Origin: Pantoea wallisii | GTDB lineage: Bacteria > Pseudomonadota > Gammaproteobacteria > Enterobacterales > Enterobacteriaceae | Reading direction: 5' to 3' | Length of the DNA stretch: 64,000 bases | NCBI RefSeq assembly: GCF_002095485.1 | Contig: NZ_MLFS01000019.1 | Location: 1-64,000 of the forward strand | In this document: piece by piece, positions 28,014 to 36,400 of the stretch | Layout: each line of letters opens with the position of its first letter | Numbering within the stretch: position 1 is the first letter of the stretch | Notes under the pieces: generated by a model | What the model was told of the DNA's origin: nothing | The model's input: only the letters and a program-made list of their open reading frames with translations | Databases searched by the model: none | Made by a program: the position numbers and the translations under genes

Positions 28014-29564
28014 GTGGAGAGTAGCGACATCATTCTGGGGCTGGATTCCGGCACCTCAGTCGTTAAAGCGGTGGCGTTTGATCTGCAAGGCCGGCAGCTG
28101 GCGTGTGCGTCCACGCGCAACCACTACTACCGCAGCGCAGGCGGCGCGGCGCAGCAGTCCATGACGCAAACCTGGCAGGATGCGGTTGCGGCTATCCGCA
28201 AGCTAAGTGAGCGGGTAGATAACCTGGCGGGCCGCGTGGTGGCCGTGGCGGTGACGGCTCAGGGTGACGGCAGCTGGCTGGTGGGAAAAGATAATAAGCC
28301 GGTAGATGACGCATGGATCTGGCTGGATGCGCGCGCGGCCCCTACCGTTGATTGGCTTAATCAACAGCCGCAGGCCCGTGCGCGCTTTACCGCAACCGGC
28401 ACCGGTCTGAATACCTGCCAGCAGGGTGCGCAGTTGGCGCATATGGATCGCCACTATCCGGCGCTGTTAGCGCAGGCCGAGGTCGTTATGCACTGCAAAG
28501 ACTGGCTCTATCTCAACCTCACCGGCGTGCGGGCCACCGATCCCTCTGAAGCGAGCTTCACCTTTGGCAACTTCCGCCATGGACAGTATGACGAAACGGT
28601 GATTGAGGCTCTGGGTCTGACGCACCATCGCCATCTGCTGCCCGAGATCGTTAACGGCACGCAGATCACGCATCCCTTAACCCGTGCCGCCGCTGAACTG
28701 ACCGGGCTGCGCGCCGGCACGCCGATTGCGCTGGGCTATGTTGATATGGCCATGACCGCGCTCGGCGCCGGCGTGCATACCGGCGAAGCCCATACCGCCT
28801 GCTCCATCGTGGGTTCAACCGGCGTCCACCTGCGCAGCGTTACCCTTGAGGAGGTGTGGCTCAACCCGGCGCAGACCGGCTATGTCATTCCCCTGCCGTG
28901 GCCGGGCTATGTCACGCAGGTGCAGACCAATATGGCCTCCACGCTTAACCTCGACTGGCTGCTGAATCTCGCCAGCGATCTGCTGAGGAACTTTGGCTGT
29001 GAAACCGATCACGCCCGGCTGGTGCAGCAGATTGATCGCTGGCTGAGCGAGGCGCAGCCCGCCAGTCTGCTGTTCCACCCCTATATTTCGCTGGCGGGTG
29101 AGCGTGGGCCGTTCGTCAATGCCGATGCGCGCGCCAGCTTCACCGGCCTTCACTATCAGCACAATTTTGGCGATCTGGTTCGCGGCGTGATTGAGGGCAT
29201 CGGCATGGCGGCGCGTGACTGCTACCAGGCGATGGGAAGCACCCTGCCGGGTGAAATACGCCTGACCGGCGGCGCGGTGCGCTCCCAGCCGCTGCGCCAG
29301 ATCCTCTCCGCCTGTATCGGTGCGCCGGTGCGCATCAGCCAGCGTGATGAAGCCGGTGCGGCAGGCGCCGCCATGATGGCCGCCGTGGCCATCGGCGCTT
29401 ACCCCTCCATGGCACACTGCGTGGAAACCTGGGTTCGCCCACTGCTTGATGATGCCGAAGCGCCCGATCCGGCGCTGATGCAGCGTTATCAGCAGCTGTT
29501 CCCAACCTATCAGCAGATCCGCAGCGATCTGCCGGCCGCCTGGCAGGCGCTGAAACAGTTTTAA
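28014..29564 (+). CDS. eryA: Erythritol kinase EryA (FGGY family)
   Basis: 516 residues. FGGY kinase signatures are GLDSGTSVVKAVAFD at the N-terminus, GYVDMAMTALGAG near the middle and RLTGGAVRSQPLRQIL near the end. The blocks TGTGLNTCQQGAQLAHMDR and LTGVRATDPSEASFTFGNF match rhizobial and Brucella EryA as I recall them. The enzyme phosphorylates erythritol with ATP to L-erythritol 4-phosphate. The start is a GTG at 28014 after a G-rich site; no ATG is near. It is first of eryABCD. Confidence 0.9.
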   Translation: MESSDIILGLDSGTSVVKAVAFDLQGRQLACASTRNHYYRSAGGAAQQSMTQTWQDAVAAIRKLSERVDNLAGRVVAVAVTAQGDGSWLVGKDNKPVDDAWIWLDARAAPTVDWLNQQPQARARFTATGTGLNTCQQGAQLAHMDRHYPALLAQAEVVMHCKDWLYLNLTGVRATDPSEASFTFGNFRHGQYDETVIEALGLTHHRHLLPEIVNGTQITHPLTRAAAELTGLRAGTPIALGYVDMAMTALGAGVHTGEAHTACSIVGSTGVHLRSVTLEEVWLNPAQTGYVIPLPWPGYVTQVQTNMASTLNLDWLLNLASDLLRNFGCETDHARLVQQIDRWLSEAQPASLLFHPYISLAGERGPFVNADARASFTGLHYQHNFGDLVRGVIEGIGMAARDCYQAMGSTLPGEIRLTGGAVRSQPLRQILSACIGAPVRISQRDEAGAAGAAMMAAVAIGAYPSMAHCVETWVRPLLDDAEAPDPALMQRYQQLFPTYQQIRSDLPAAWQALKQF

Positions 29565-29573
29565 GGAGTACGC

Positions 29574-31100
29574 ATGAGTGATAACACGTTGGATCTGTTT
29601 GTGATTGGCGGCGGCATCAACGGCGCCGGAATTGCGCGCGATGCCGCAGGCCGTGGGCTGTCGGTGATGATGTGTGAGAAAGATGACCTTGCCCAGGGCA
29701 CGTCGTCCCGTTCCGGCAAGCTGGTGCACGGCGGGTTACGCTATCTGGAGTATTACGAGTTTCGTCTGGTGCGTGAGGCGCTGATCGAACGCGAAGTGCT
29801 GCTTAATGCCGCACCGCATATCATCTGGCCGATGCGCTTTGTCCTGCCGCACAGCCCGGCCGATCGCCCGGCATGGCTGGTGCGGCTTGGCCTGTTTCTG
29901 TATGACCATCTTGGCGGACGCAATAAACTGCCGGGCACGCGATCGCTCGATTTAACGCGCGATCCGGAGGGCGCACCGCTGCTGGATAGCTATCGCAGGG
30001 GCTTTGAATACTCCGATTGCTGGGTGGACGATGCGCGCCTGGTGACGCTCAACGCCATGGATGCCGCCGAGCGCGGTGCCCGCATCCTGACGCGCACCCG
30101 CTGCGTGGCGGCGGTGCGTCAGCAGGGAAAATGGCAGATTACCCTGCAGGATGAAGCCAGTGGCGCACAGCGTACCGTTTTTGCCCGCGCGCTGGTCAAC
30201 GCCGCCGGCCCGTGGGTGCTGGATATTGTGAATCAGGTGACGCACAGCAAAAGCGCGCGCAGTGTGCGACTGGTTAAGGGCTCACACATTATCGTGCCCA
30301 AATTCTGGGAGGGCCAGCAGGCTTATCTGGTGCAGAACACCGACAAGCGCGTGATATTTATCAATCCTTATGAGGGCGATAAAGCGTTGATTGGCACCAC
30401 CGATATTGCCTGGCAGGGTAAAGCCGAAGCGGTCATGGCGGATGACAGCGAGCAGCAGTATCTGATCGATGTGGTTAATCGCTATTTTAAAGTGAAACTG
30501 CGCGCCAGTGATGTGATCACCCGCTTCTCGGGGGTGCGTCCGCTGTTTGACGATGGCAAAGGCAATCCCTCTGCCGTTACGCGCGACTATGTGTTTGAGC
30601 TGGACGATCAGCATAACGCCCCGCTGCTGCACGTCTTTGGTGGCAAGATCACTACGTTCCGCAAGCTGGCTGAACATGCGTTACAGAAGCTGGCGCCCTA
30701 TTTTCCGGCCATGGGGCCGGACTGGACGCGCGGTGCCACGCTGCCCGGCGGCGAGATCGTCAATGCCGATTTTGAAACCTTCCTCGAACAGGTAAAGGCT
30801 CGCTGGCCCTGGCTGCCACAGCCGCTGCGCCGGCACTATGCCCGGCTGTACGGCGCCCGTATGGAAAAGCTGCTGGGTGATGCCGCCGGGCTTGACGATC
30901 TTGGCCGCTATTTTGGCGGACAGCTGTATGAAGCGGAAGCGCGCTATCTGGTTAACCACGAGTGGGCGCAGCAGCCAGAGGATATTTTGTGGCGGCGCAC
31001 CAAGCATCAGCTGCATCTGGATGAGGCGCAGCGCGGTGCGTTTGCCCAGTGGTTCGCGCTCACCTTCCACACCGCGCCGCTGCGCGCGCATGCCGGTTAA
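29574..31100 (+). CDS. eryB: Erythritol 4-phosphate dehydrogenase EryB (GlpD family)
   Basis: 508 residues with the FAD-binding loop GGGINGAGI near residue 12, the family block KLVHGGLRYLEYYEF, and the GGKITTFRKLAEHAL motif at the start of the C-terminal domain. EryB is related to aerobic glycerol-3-phosphate dehydrogenase, a membrane-bound flavoenzyme, and oxidises L-erythritol 4-phosphate to L-3-tetrulose 4-phosphate. The position directly after eryA, with a nine-base gap and an AAGGAG site, separates it from glpD. A second GlpD-like gene is at 37708. Confidence 0.87.
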   Translation: MSDNTLDLFVIGGGINGAGIARDAAGRGLSVMMCEKDDLAQGTSSRSGKLVHGGLRYLEYYEFRLVREALIEREVLLNAAPHIIWPMRFVLPHSPADRPAWLVRLGLFLYDHLGGRNKLPGTRSLDLTRDPEGAPLLDSYRRGFEYSDCWVDDARLVTLNAMDAAERGARILTRTRCVAAVRQQGKWQITLQDEASGAQRTVFARALVNAAGPWVLDIVNQVTHSKSARSVRLVKGSHIIVPKFWEGQQAYLVQNTDKRVIFINPYEGDKALIGTTDIAWQGKAEAVMADDSEQQYLIDVVNRYFKVKLRASDVITRFSGVRPLFDDGKGNPSAVTRDYVFELDDQHNAPLLHVFGGKITTFRKLAEHALQKLAPYFPAMGPDWTRGATLPGGEIVNADFETFLEQVKARWPWLPQPLRRHYARLYGARMEKLLGDAAGLDDLGRYFGGQLYEAEARYLVNHEWAQQPEDILWRRTKHQLHLDEAQRGAFAQWFALTFHTAPLRAHAG

Positions 31101-31109
31101 GAGGTACCT

Positions 31110-32054
31110 ATGCCGCTCACGCTCTCTTTGAATACCAATCCCCTGGTCAACCGCTTTGCCGATCCCGGCGATCTGATCCATACCATCGCGCAGCAGATCC
31201 GTATCCGCGATGTACAGCTGACGCACGAGTTCATTAACCCTGGCTGGCCGGCCGCAACCATCACCCACATGACGCGCCGTATGCAGCAGGCGCTGCGCGC
31301 CACCGGCGTGCGCGTCACCTCCGGCATGACAGGCCCCTATGGGCGTCTGAACCATTTTGGTCATCCCGATGCCGCGGTGCGGCGCTATTACATCGACTGG
31401 TTCAGGACCTTCGCCGATATCACCGCCGAACTGGGCGGCGTGGCGATGGGCTCGCAGTTTGCCATTTTTACCCAGCGCGATTTCAACGATGCGGCGCGGC
31501 GCGATGCACTGATGGAGATCGCCATCAGCTGCTGGCATGAGGTTGCCGAGCATGCCAAAGCGGCCGGGCTGCGCTATCTCTTCTGGGAGCCGATGAGCAT
31601 CGGACGGGAGTTTGGTGAGACGATCCCGGCCTGCCTGGCGCTGCAGCAGCGGCTGAGCGCCTGCGATTTTGCCGTGCCGATGCGGATGATGGCGGATATC
31701 GATCACGGTGATGTCACCTCCCGCGATCCGCGCGATTACGATCCCTATGCGTGGGCGGAAGCGGTGCCGCGCTATTCACCGATTATCCATATCAAGCAGA
31801 GCATGATGGATAAAGGCGGTCACAGGCCGTTTACATTGCAGTACAATGCCGGCGGCCGCATTCAGCCCCAGCCGCTGCTTGCAGCGCTGGCGCGCGGCGG
31901 CGCGCAGGATAATGAAATTTGCCTTGAGCTAAGTTTTAAAGAGCGCGAACCGACGGACAGCCAGGTGGTGGCCGATATTGCCGAAAGCGTGGCGTTCTGG
32001 GCGGATCATATTGATACCGGTGTGCAGGATTTGCATGCAGGTGATGAGGGTTAA
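31110..32054 (+). CDS. eryC: EryC, 3-tetrulose-4-phosphate racemase
   Basis: 314 residues, a TIM-barrel protein of the sugar-isomerase/epimerase type. The N-terminus (SLNTNPLVNRFADP), TSGMTGPYGRLNHFGHP, FWEPMSIGREFGET, ADIDHGDVTS and HIKQSMMDKGGHRPF blocks agree with Brucella EryC. In the Brucella pathway it converts L-3-tetrulose 4-phosphate to L-erythrulose 1-phosphate. His, Asp and Glu residues in those blocks are the probable metal ligands. It follows eryB after nine bases. The next two enzymes of the Brucella route, EryH and EryI, are not in the window. Confidence 0.87.
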   Translation: MPLTLSLNTNPLVNRFADPGDLIHTIAQQIRIRDVQLTHEFINPGWPAATITHMTRRMQQALRATGVRVTSGMTGPYGRLNHFGHPDAAVRRYYIDWFRTFADITAELGGVAMGSQFAIFTQRDFNDAARRDALMEIAISCWHEVAEHAKAAGLRYLFWEPMSIGREFGETIPACLALQQRLSACDFAVPMRMMADIDHGDVTSRDPRDYDPYAWAEAVPRYSPIIHIKQSMMDKGGHRPFTLQYNAGGRIQPQPLLAALARGGAQDNEICLELSFKEREPTDSQVVADIAESVAFWADHIDTGVQDLHAGDEG

Positions 32055-32087
32055 GCGCAAATCCATCAACAAATAAGGGATGATCAC

Positions 32088-33044
32088 ATGAAATCCGTAC
32101 CCTCTCAGGCGGAGCGCGACGACTCACTGGCGCTGCGCGCGGCCTGGCTGCACTACGTTGGTGGGCTAACGCAGGCGGAAGTGGCGAAACGTTTAGGTCT
32201 GCCGTCGGTAAAAACTCACCGCATGATTGCGAAGATGGTGGCGGAAGGCGCGGTCAAAGTCTCAATCGATGGGGATATTGTCGCCTGTGTCGCGCTGGAG
32301 GATCGGCTGCGCGCGACGTATGGTTTTAACGTTTGCCACGTTGCGCCCGATCTTGGTGAAGAGGGGTTGCCCGTGCGCGCGCTCGGCATGGCCGGCGCCG
32401 ACTACCTGCGCAATCTGCTTACGGCTTCTCCGGCGATCACGCTCGGCATGGGGCACGGACGCACGCTGTCGGCAGCCATCCACCAGCTGCCGCGTCTTGA
32501 GGCGCCGCAGATGCGCTTTGTGTCGCTGCTGGGCTGCCTGACGCGCAACTACGCGCTCAATCCACATGATGTTATGCACCGCATTGCGGAAAAGACCGGC
32601 GCACAGGCCTATATGATGCCGGTGCCCTTTTTTGCCAATACCGAAGAAGATCGTGATGTCCTGCTGGCGCAGCGCGGCGTCAGTGAGGTGTTCCGGATGG
32701 CGGCGCTGAGTGAAGTGAAGCTGGTTGGCATCGGCACGGTGGAGCCGGCTGCTCAGCTGGTAGAGGCCGGGATGATCGATGAGACAGAGATTAATGACAT
32801 TTCATCATCCGGTGCGGTCGGTGAGCTGCTCGGCTACTTCTTTGATGCCAGCGGCCAGATGATTCACAATTCGCTGACCGCACGCACCCTCTCCGTACAG
32901 CTTGATCTCGCCCACCGCGCCGAAATCGTGGCGCTGGCCGGGGGCAGCAGTAAAGTGGCCGCCATTCGCGCGGTGCTGGCCAGCGGCCTGGTGACCGGAT
33001 TGATTACCGACGAAGCAACAGCTCAGGCGCTGCTGGACGATTAA
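32088..33044 (+). CDS. eryD: EryD, SorC-family repressor of erythritol genes
   Basis: 318 residues. The N-terminal helix-turn-helix (WLHYVGGLTQAEVAKRLGLPSVKTHRMIAKMV) and a SorC-type sugar-binding domain (LGMGHGRTLSAAIHQLPRL, FVSLLGCLTRNYALNPHDVMHR, GIGTVEPAAQLV) match EryD. In Brucella EryD represses the ery operon and is relieved by erythritol. It is the last gene of the operon, 33 bases after eryC, and probably acts on the divergent region upstream of eryA and of the transporter operon. Confidence 0.9.
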   Translation: MKSVPSQAERDDSLALRAAWLHYVGGLTQAEVAKRLGLPSVKTHRMIAKMVAEGAVKVSIDGDIVACVALEDRLRATYGFNVCHVAPDLGEEGLPVRALGMAGADYLRNLLTASPAITLGMGHGRTLSAAIHQLPRLEAPQMRFVSLLGCLTRNYALNPHDVMHRIAEKTGAQAYMMPVPFFANTEEDRDVLLAQRGVSEVFRMAALSEVKLVGIGTVEPAAQLVEAGMIDETEINDISSSGAVGELLGYFFDASGQMIHNSLTARTLSVQLDLAHRAEIVALAGGSSKVAAIRAVLASGLVTGLITDEATAQALLDD

Positions 33045-33056
33045 GCAAGGATGCCG

Positions 33057-33075
33057 CGGCGCCGTTAGCGCGCCG
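33057..33075. terminator. Short hairpin after eryD
   Basis: CGGCGC, a 7-base loop, GCGCCG, located between the convergent eryD and acetyltransferase genes. The stem is short and no T run follows, so this is a weak candidate. Confidence 0.35.
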
Positions 33076-33083
33076 TGACAGCA

Positions 33084-33614
33084 TCATCTGATTTCAGCGG
33101 GGAGTAATCCGAACACCCAGTCATCCTGCCAGCGGCCTTGCAGAAAGTAGTTTTGACGCAGCGTGCCCTCCTGGTGAAACCCTACGCGCTGTAAGGTCCG
33201 GCGTGAGGCCTCATTACCTGCTGTCACCGTGGCGGTCAGCTTGCGATAACCCTGTTCGTTAAAGGCAAAGCGGGCAATATCGCGTAATGAGGCTGATCCC
33301 AAGCCTTTACCATGGAATGCCGCCGCCAGAATAAAGCCCACTTCTGCGATATCAGCACCGCGATCGATAAAACCGGTAAGGCCAACCGGTACATCACTGC
33401 CCGTTTCTCGCATCACCAGACATAGCCAGTGATGGCAGCCTTTTCGCCACGGCTGCAGGCGGGGTTCAAATGACTGCGTCCGAATCTCCATCGCGCTACG
33501 CTCATCGCTGATATGCTGCATAACGTTACGATCCTGATTAAGTGCAAGGAAGAAAGGCCAGTCCGCTGTGGTTAAAGGGCGGTAAGTGAGCCGGTCTGAG
33601 CGTATAAAAGTCAT
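33084..33614 (-). CDS. GNAT acetyltransferase (RimJ/RimL type)
   Basis: 176 residues. The GNAT fold is shown by the start (FIRSDRLTYRPLTTADWPFFLALNQD), the acetyl-CoA loop region (ILAAAFHGKGLGSASLRDIARFAF) and the motif-B end (TVTAGNEASRRTLQRVGFHQEGTLRQNY). The layout is like RimJ, RimL and SpeG-type enzymes. The substrate is unknown. It stands alone between the erythritol island and the YciT-like gene. Confidence 0.83.
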   Translation of the reverse strand: MTFIRSDRLTYRPLTTADWPFFLALNQDRNVMQHISDERSAMEIRTQSFEPRLQPWRKGCHHWLCLVMRETGSDVPVGLTGFIDRGADIAEVGFILAAAFHGKGLGSASLRDIARFAFNEQGYRKLTATVTAGNEASRRTLQRVGFHQEGTLRQNYFLQGRWQDDWVFGLLPAEIR

Positions 33615-33711
33615 GCATTCTCCAGCAATTGATCAAACAGGCGTTACAACACAATAATTTTTACAGATTGGGTCGTAAAACCAGCGCAAAACGACTGAAA
33701 AACCCCAGGCC

Positions 33712-34452
33712 TTAAACCAGCGTTAACGTAATGCCCTGCGCTGTAAGGGCCTGCTGATGTTCGCGGGCCAGCGCGCTATCGGTGATCACCTGGTTAAAGG
33801 GGGTGAGCGGCGCCAGCGCATACGGATGGATCTGCCCAAACTTAGAGGCGTCGGTAAGGGCAACCGTGTGGGTGGGTTTTTCCATGATGGCGTTTACCAC
33901 ATCGCAGCGCAGCATGTCGCGGCTGGTAAACCCGGTGCTGGCATCCCAGCCATCGATACCGATAAACGCTTTGTGAAAGTTGAGATGCTGAATGCACAGA
34001 CGCGTCAGCGGCCCGACGACCGACTCGCTGCTTTTCTGAAACAGGCCGCCGAGGATGATGACATCGCCGCCCTTCTCCCGCAGCAAACCGGCGATGTAGT
34101 GGCTGACCGTTACAATGGTGATATCCTGACGGTCGCTCAGCTCCCGCGCCAGCAAAGCGTTGGTGCTGCCGCCTTCAATAAACACCGTCTCACCCGGGTT
34201 AACCCCGGCGGCCGCGCACTCCGCCAAACGTTTTTTTAACGCAAAGCGGGTTTGCATACGCGCGCCCACATCGTCACTCTGCGGCGCCACCGCTGAACCG
34301 TGTACGCGGCGTAAGAAGCCGCCCTTCTCCAGCGCATTCAGGTCCTGCCGCACGGTCACTTCGGATACGCCGGTAATGTGCGCCAGCGCATTGACGCTGA
34401 CGCTTCCGCGCTCGCTGACCAGTTGGATAATCTGCTGATGACGTGCGTTCAT
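33712..34452 (-). CDS. DeoR-family regulator (YciT-like)
   Basis: 246 residues. The first 60 residues are a DeoR helix-turn-helix (VNALAHITGVSEVTVRQDLNALEKGGFLRRVHG). The rest has the blocks FIEGGSTNALLARELSD, GPLTRLCIQHLNFHKAFIGIDG and TDASKFGQIHPY, closely like E. coli YciT. The ATG at 34452 is chosen because the longer frame runs back into ybiU. It lies 16 bases after ybiU on the same strand, so the two are probably one operon and ybiU a possible target. Confidence 0.82.
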   Translation of the reverse strand: MNARHQQIIQLVSERGSVSVNALAHITGVSEVTVRQDLNALEKGGFLRRVHGSAVAPQSDDVGARMQTRFALKKRLAECAAAGVNPGETVFIEGGSTNALLARELSDRQDITIVTVSHYIAGLLREKGGDVIILGGLFQKSSESVVGPLTRLCIQHLNFHKAFIGIDGWDASTGFTSRDMLRCDVVNAIMEKPTHTVALTDASKFGQIHPYALAPLTPFNQVITDSALAREHQQALTAQGITLTLV

Positions 34453-34468
34453 AGTTCCTGCTATCGGG

Positions 34469-35734
34469 TTAGCCAGCCAGACCCAGACTGCGGCGGCCAC
34501 AGGCGTTGAGCGCATCCGGGGTAAATCGGTCGCGCCAGTTTATCTCGTAATCCTCCTGCGGGAAATCACCGGGTGACGCGCCCGTGGCCAGCGCCTGTGC
34601 CACGCTGGCGGCATAGGCGGCGTTTTTCTCACACAGCGGCGCCGCCGGAATGTACATAACATTGCCCCAGCCCTGCTGATTCTCTACCGGCGCGACCGAA
34701 TGGATGACATCGCAGTGCCACCATACGGAATCACCAGCTTCCAGCGCCGGGATTGAGCAGAGCCCATCAATCAGCTCAGGATGCCACTGTTGTGAAACCG
34801 GCAGCACTTTGCCCGGTGCCACGCCGCACAGCTCATCTTCCGGTACGTCTTGCAGTAACGGGCGCAGCAGCAGATACGCCATCGCTTCCGGAACCGGTAC
34901 AACGTGCAGTAATCCTTGGCCGGGCTGCATATCTGAGAGCGCCGTCCAGCCCTGGAAGGTGCGAAACACCGAACATTTCGTGGTGGTGCCGGACTGGTAT
35001 TCATTCACCTCGGTGCGATGGGCCGCATCCCAGGGATCGTACTGATCAAACTGGTTGGAGAAGATCTTACTGAAGACTTGCTGGTACGCCGGCAGTAGCC
35101 AACGCTCAAGCGCGCCGGAATCGGTGTGCGCCCCCAGCCCTTTTGACGTGATACCGGGCAGGCGGCGGCGAATGCGATCCGGATAGATGATGCTGACGTC
35201 CGGTTCAAACCAGCGGGTGCCGCCTGACTCGAATTTCCATAGCCGGTTAAGGAATGACTGGGTTTGCGCCATCGCCTCATCCTGCCGCGCTGACATCTGC
35301 GCCTCGCTCCAGTAGATGGGGTAGATCTCCGGACGCGACGCATCCAGATTGCCAAAGAAGTTGTCGCCCGGCCCCTTATAGACGCTATCAAAATCGTTGT
35401 TATCGAGGTAGTTCAGCATCGACTGATCCCACGCCAGTGCCCGATCGCGGCTGAAGTTCTGCTTCACCACCACGCAGCCGCGGCGAAGGATATGATCTTT
35501 GGTCGCGTCGCTGATGTTGCCGGCGGCGATGTCCGCATGGCTGACCTGCGGCCATGCGCTGCCGTTTCGGGCCTCTTCTTCACGAGCCGCCGCAATTTCA
35601 CTGACGATCTTGCGTTTAACCTGATCGAACAGCCCTTCTACATCGCCGATCTGCGCACGCAAAGCGCTTTTCATCAGGCGCACTTGCTTTTTGAAGTCCT
35701 GCGGTTGCTGCTCAGAGGTAAATGTCGTTGTCAT
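34469..35734 (-). CDS. ybiU: YbiU family (DUF1479) putative iron/2-oxoglutarate dioxygenase
   Basis: 421 residues, the same length as E. coli YbiU and similar along the whole protein (YKGPGDNFFG, ASRPEIYPIYWS, GLGAHTDSGALERWLLPAYQ, SVWWHCDVIHSVAPVENQQGWGNVMYIPAAP). The HTD pair in GAHTDSG and the later His (HSVAP) fit a non-haem iron dioxygenase fold; the reaction is unknown. The ATG at 35734 (MTTTFTSEQ) follows CGGAG. It precedes the YciT-like regulator. Confidence 0.87.
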   Translation of the reverse strand: MTTTFTSEQQPQDFKKQVRLMKSALRAQIGDVEGLFDQVKRKIVSEIAAAREEEARNGSAWPQVSHADIAAGNISDATKDHILRRGCVVVKQNFSRDRALAWDQSMLNYLDNNDFDSVYKGPGDNFFGNLDASRPEIYPIYWSEAQMSARQDEAMAQTQSFLNRLWKFESGGTRWFEPDVSIIYPDRIRRRLPGITSKGLGAHTDSGALERWLLPAYQQVFSKIFSNQFDQYDPWDAAHRTEVNEYQSGTTTKCSVFRTFQGWTALSDMQPGQGLLHVVPVPEAMAYLLLRPLLQDVPEDELCGVAPGKVLPVSQQWHPELIDGLCSIPALEAGDSVWWHCDVIHSVAPVENQQGWGNVMYIPAAPLCEKNAAYAASVAQALATGASPGDFPQEDYEINWRDRFTPDALNACGRRSLGLAG

Positions 35735-35913
35735 CGCGCACTCCGGTTGTTCATTGTTTTGTTTCAATTGAAAGTAAATTCACTTTCATTCATAACAATT
35801 TTCATCCGAATGACAACAGGAATGCAGCAATTCGTCGAGTGCGATCACAAAGAGACGCAGCATGGTGTGCTGTTAAGGGGGATTATGAATAGGGATGGCG
35901 AGCCGGCTAGCGG

Positions 35914-35940
35914 AGTGGCGACCCGTCAGGGCCGCCAGGA
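35914..35940. repeat. REP-like palindromic element, copy 2 (inverted)
   Basis: GTGGCGACCCGTCAGGGCCGCCAG is the exact reverse complement of the element at 17458. It lies in the 216-base space between ybiU and the end of the acetyltransferase gene. Confidence 0.7.
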
Positions 35941-35950
35941 AGACCGGGCC

Positions 35951-36391
35951 TTAGCCCAGCAGATGACGATACTGAATGAACTCTGTTTTGCTGGCGATAG
36001 TGTCATACAGCGCGCGTGCGCTGGCATTCGACTCCTGCGTCAGCCAGTACACCCGTGAGCAGCCCAATTTTTCTGCCTGCTGATATACCGCCAGGATCAG
36101 CGCCTTGCCGTACCCCTGACCGCGAGCGGTGTCGCTGACGAAGAGATCCTGCAGATAGCAGTAGTCGCCGCGCGTCCACGTCGAACGGTGCGTGAGAAAA
36201 TGCGCCAGCCCCATCATCCTGCCGTCGTGCTCAGCCACCAGGCAGTGCATCGGCTCCGCGCGCGATAACAGCCGGCGGAAGGTTTCTCCGGATGTCGCAT
36301 CATCAATATCGGTGTGATAAAAGTGCTGATAGCCCTGCCACAGCGCCATCCAGGGAGAAAAATCCTCAGCTCGTAGTGCTCTGATTTCCAT
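35951..36391 (-). CDS. GNAT acetyltransferase
   Basis: 146 residues. The acetyl-CoA loop block is LQDLFVSDTARGQGYGKALI, followed by GCSRVYWLTQESNASARALYD, giving a standard single-domain GNAT. It resembles spermidine/aminoglycoside-type small acetyltransferases, but the substrate cannot be read from the sequence. It lies nine bases after the beta-lactamase gene on the same strand and may be translated from its message. Confidence 0.83.
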   Translation of the reverse strand: MEIRALRAEDFSPWMALWQGYQHFYHTDIDDATSGETFRRLLSRAEPMHCLVAEHDGRMMGLAHFLTHRSTWTRGDYCYLQDLFVSDTARGQGYGKALILAVYQQAEKLGCSRVYWLTQESNASARALYDTIASKTEFIQYRHLLG

Positions 36392-36400
36392 AGCCGATCC

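Noticed and set aside
28815-29729. Long minus-strand frame opposite eryA
   Set aside because: It is the antisense of a well supported kinase, has no ribosome site, and its composition is typical of an out-of-frame reading in GC-rich DNA.
30681-31706. Long minus-strand frame across eryB and eryC
   Set aside because: It runs across the junction of two recognised genes on the other strand and matches no family.
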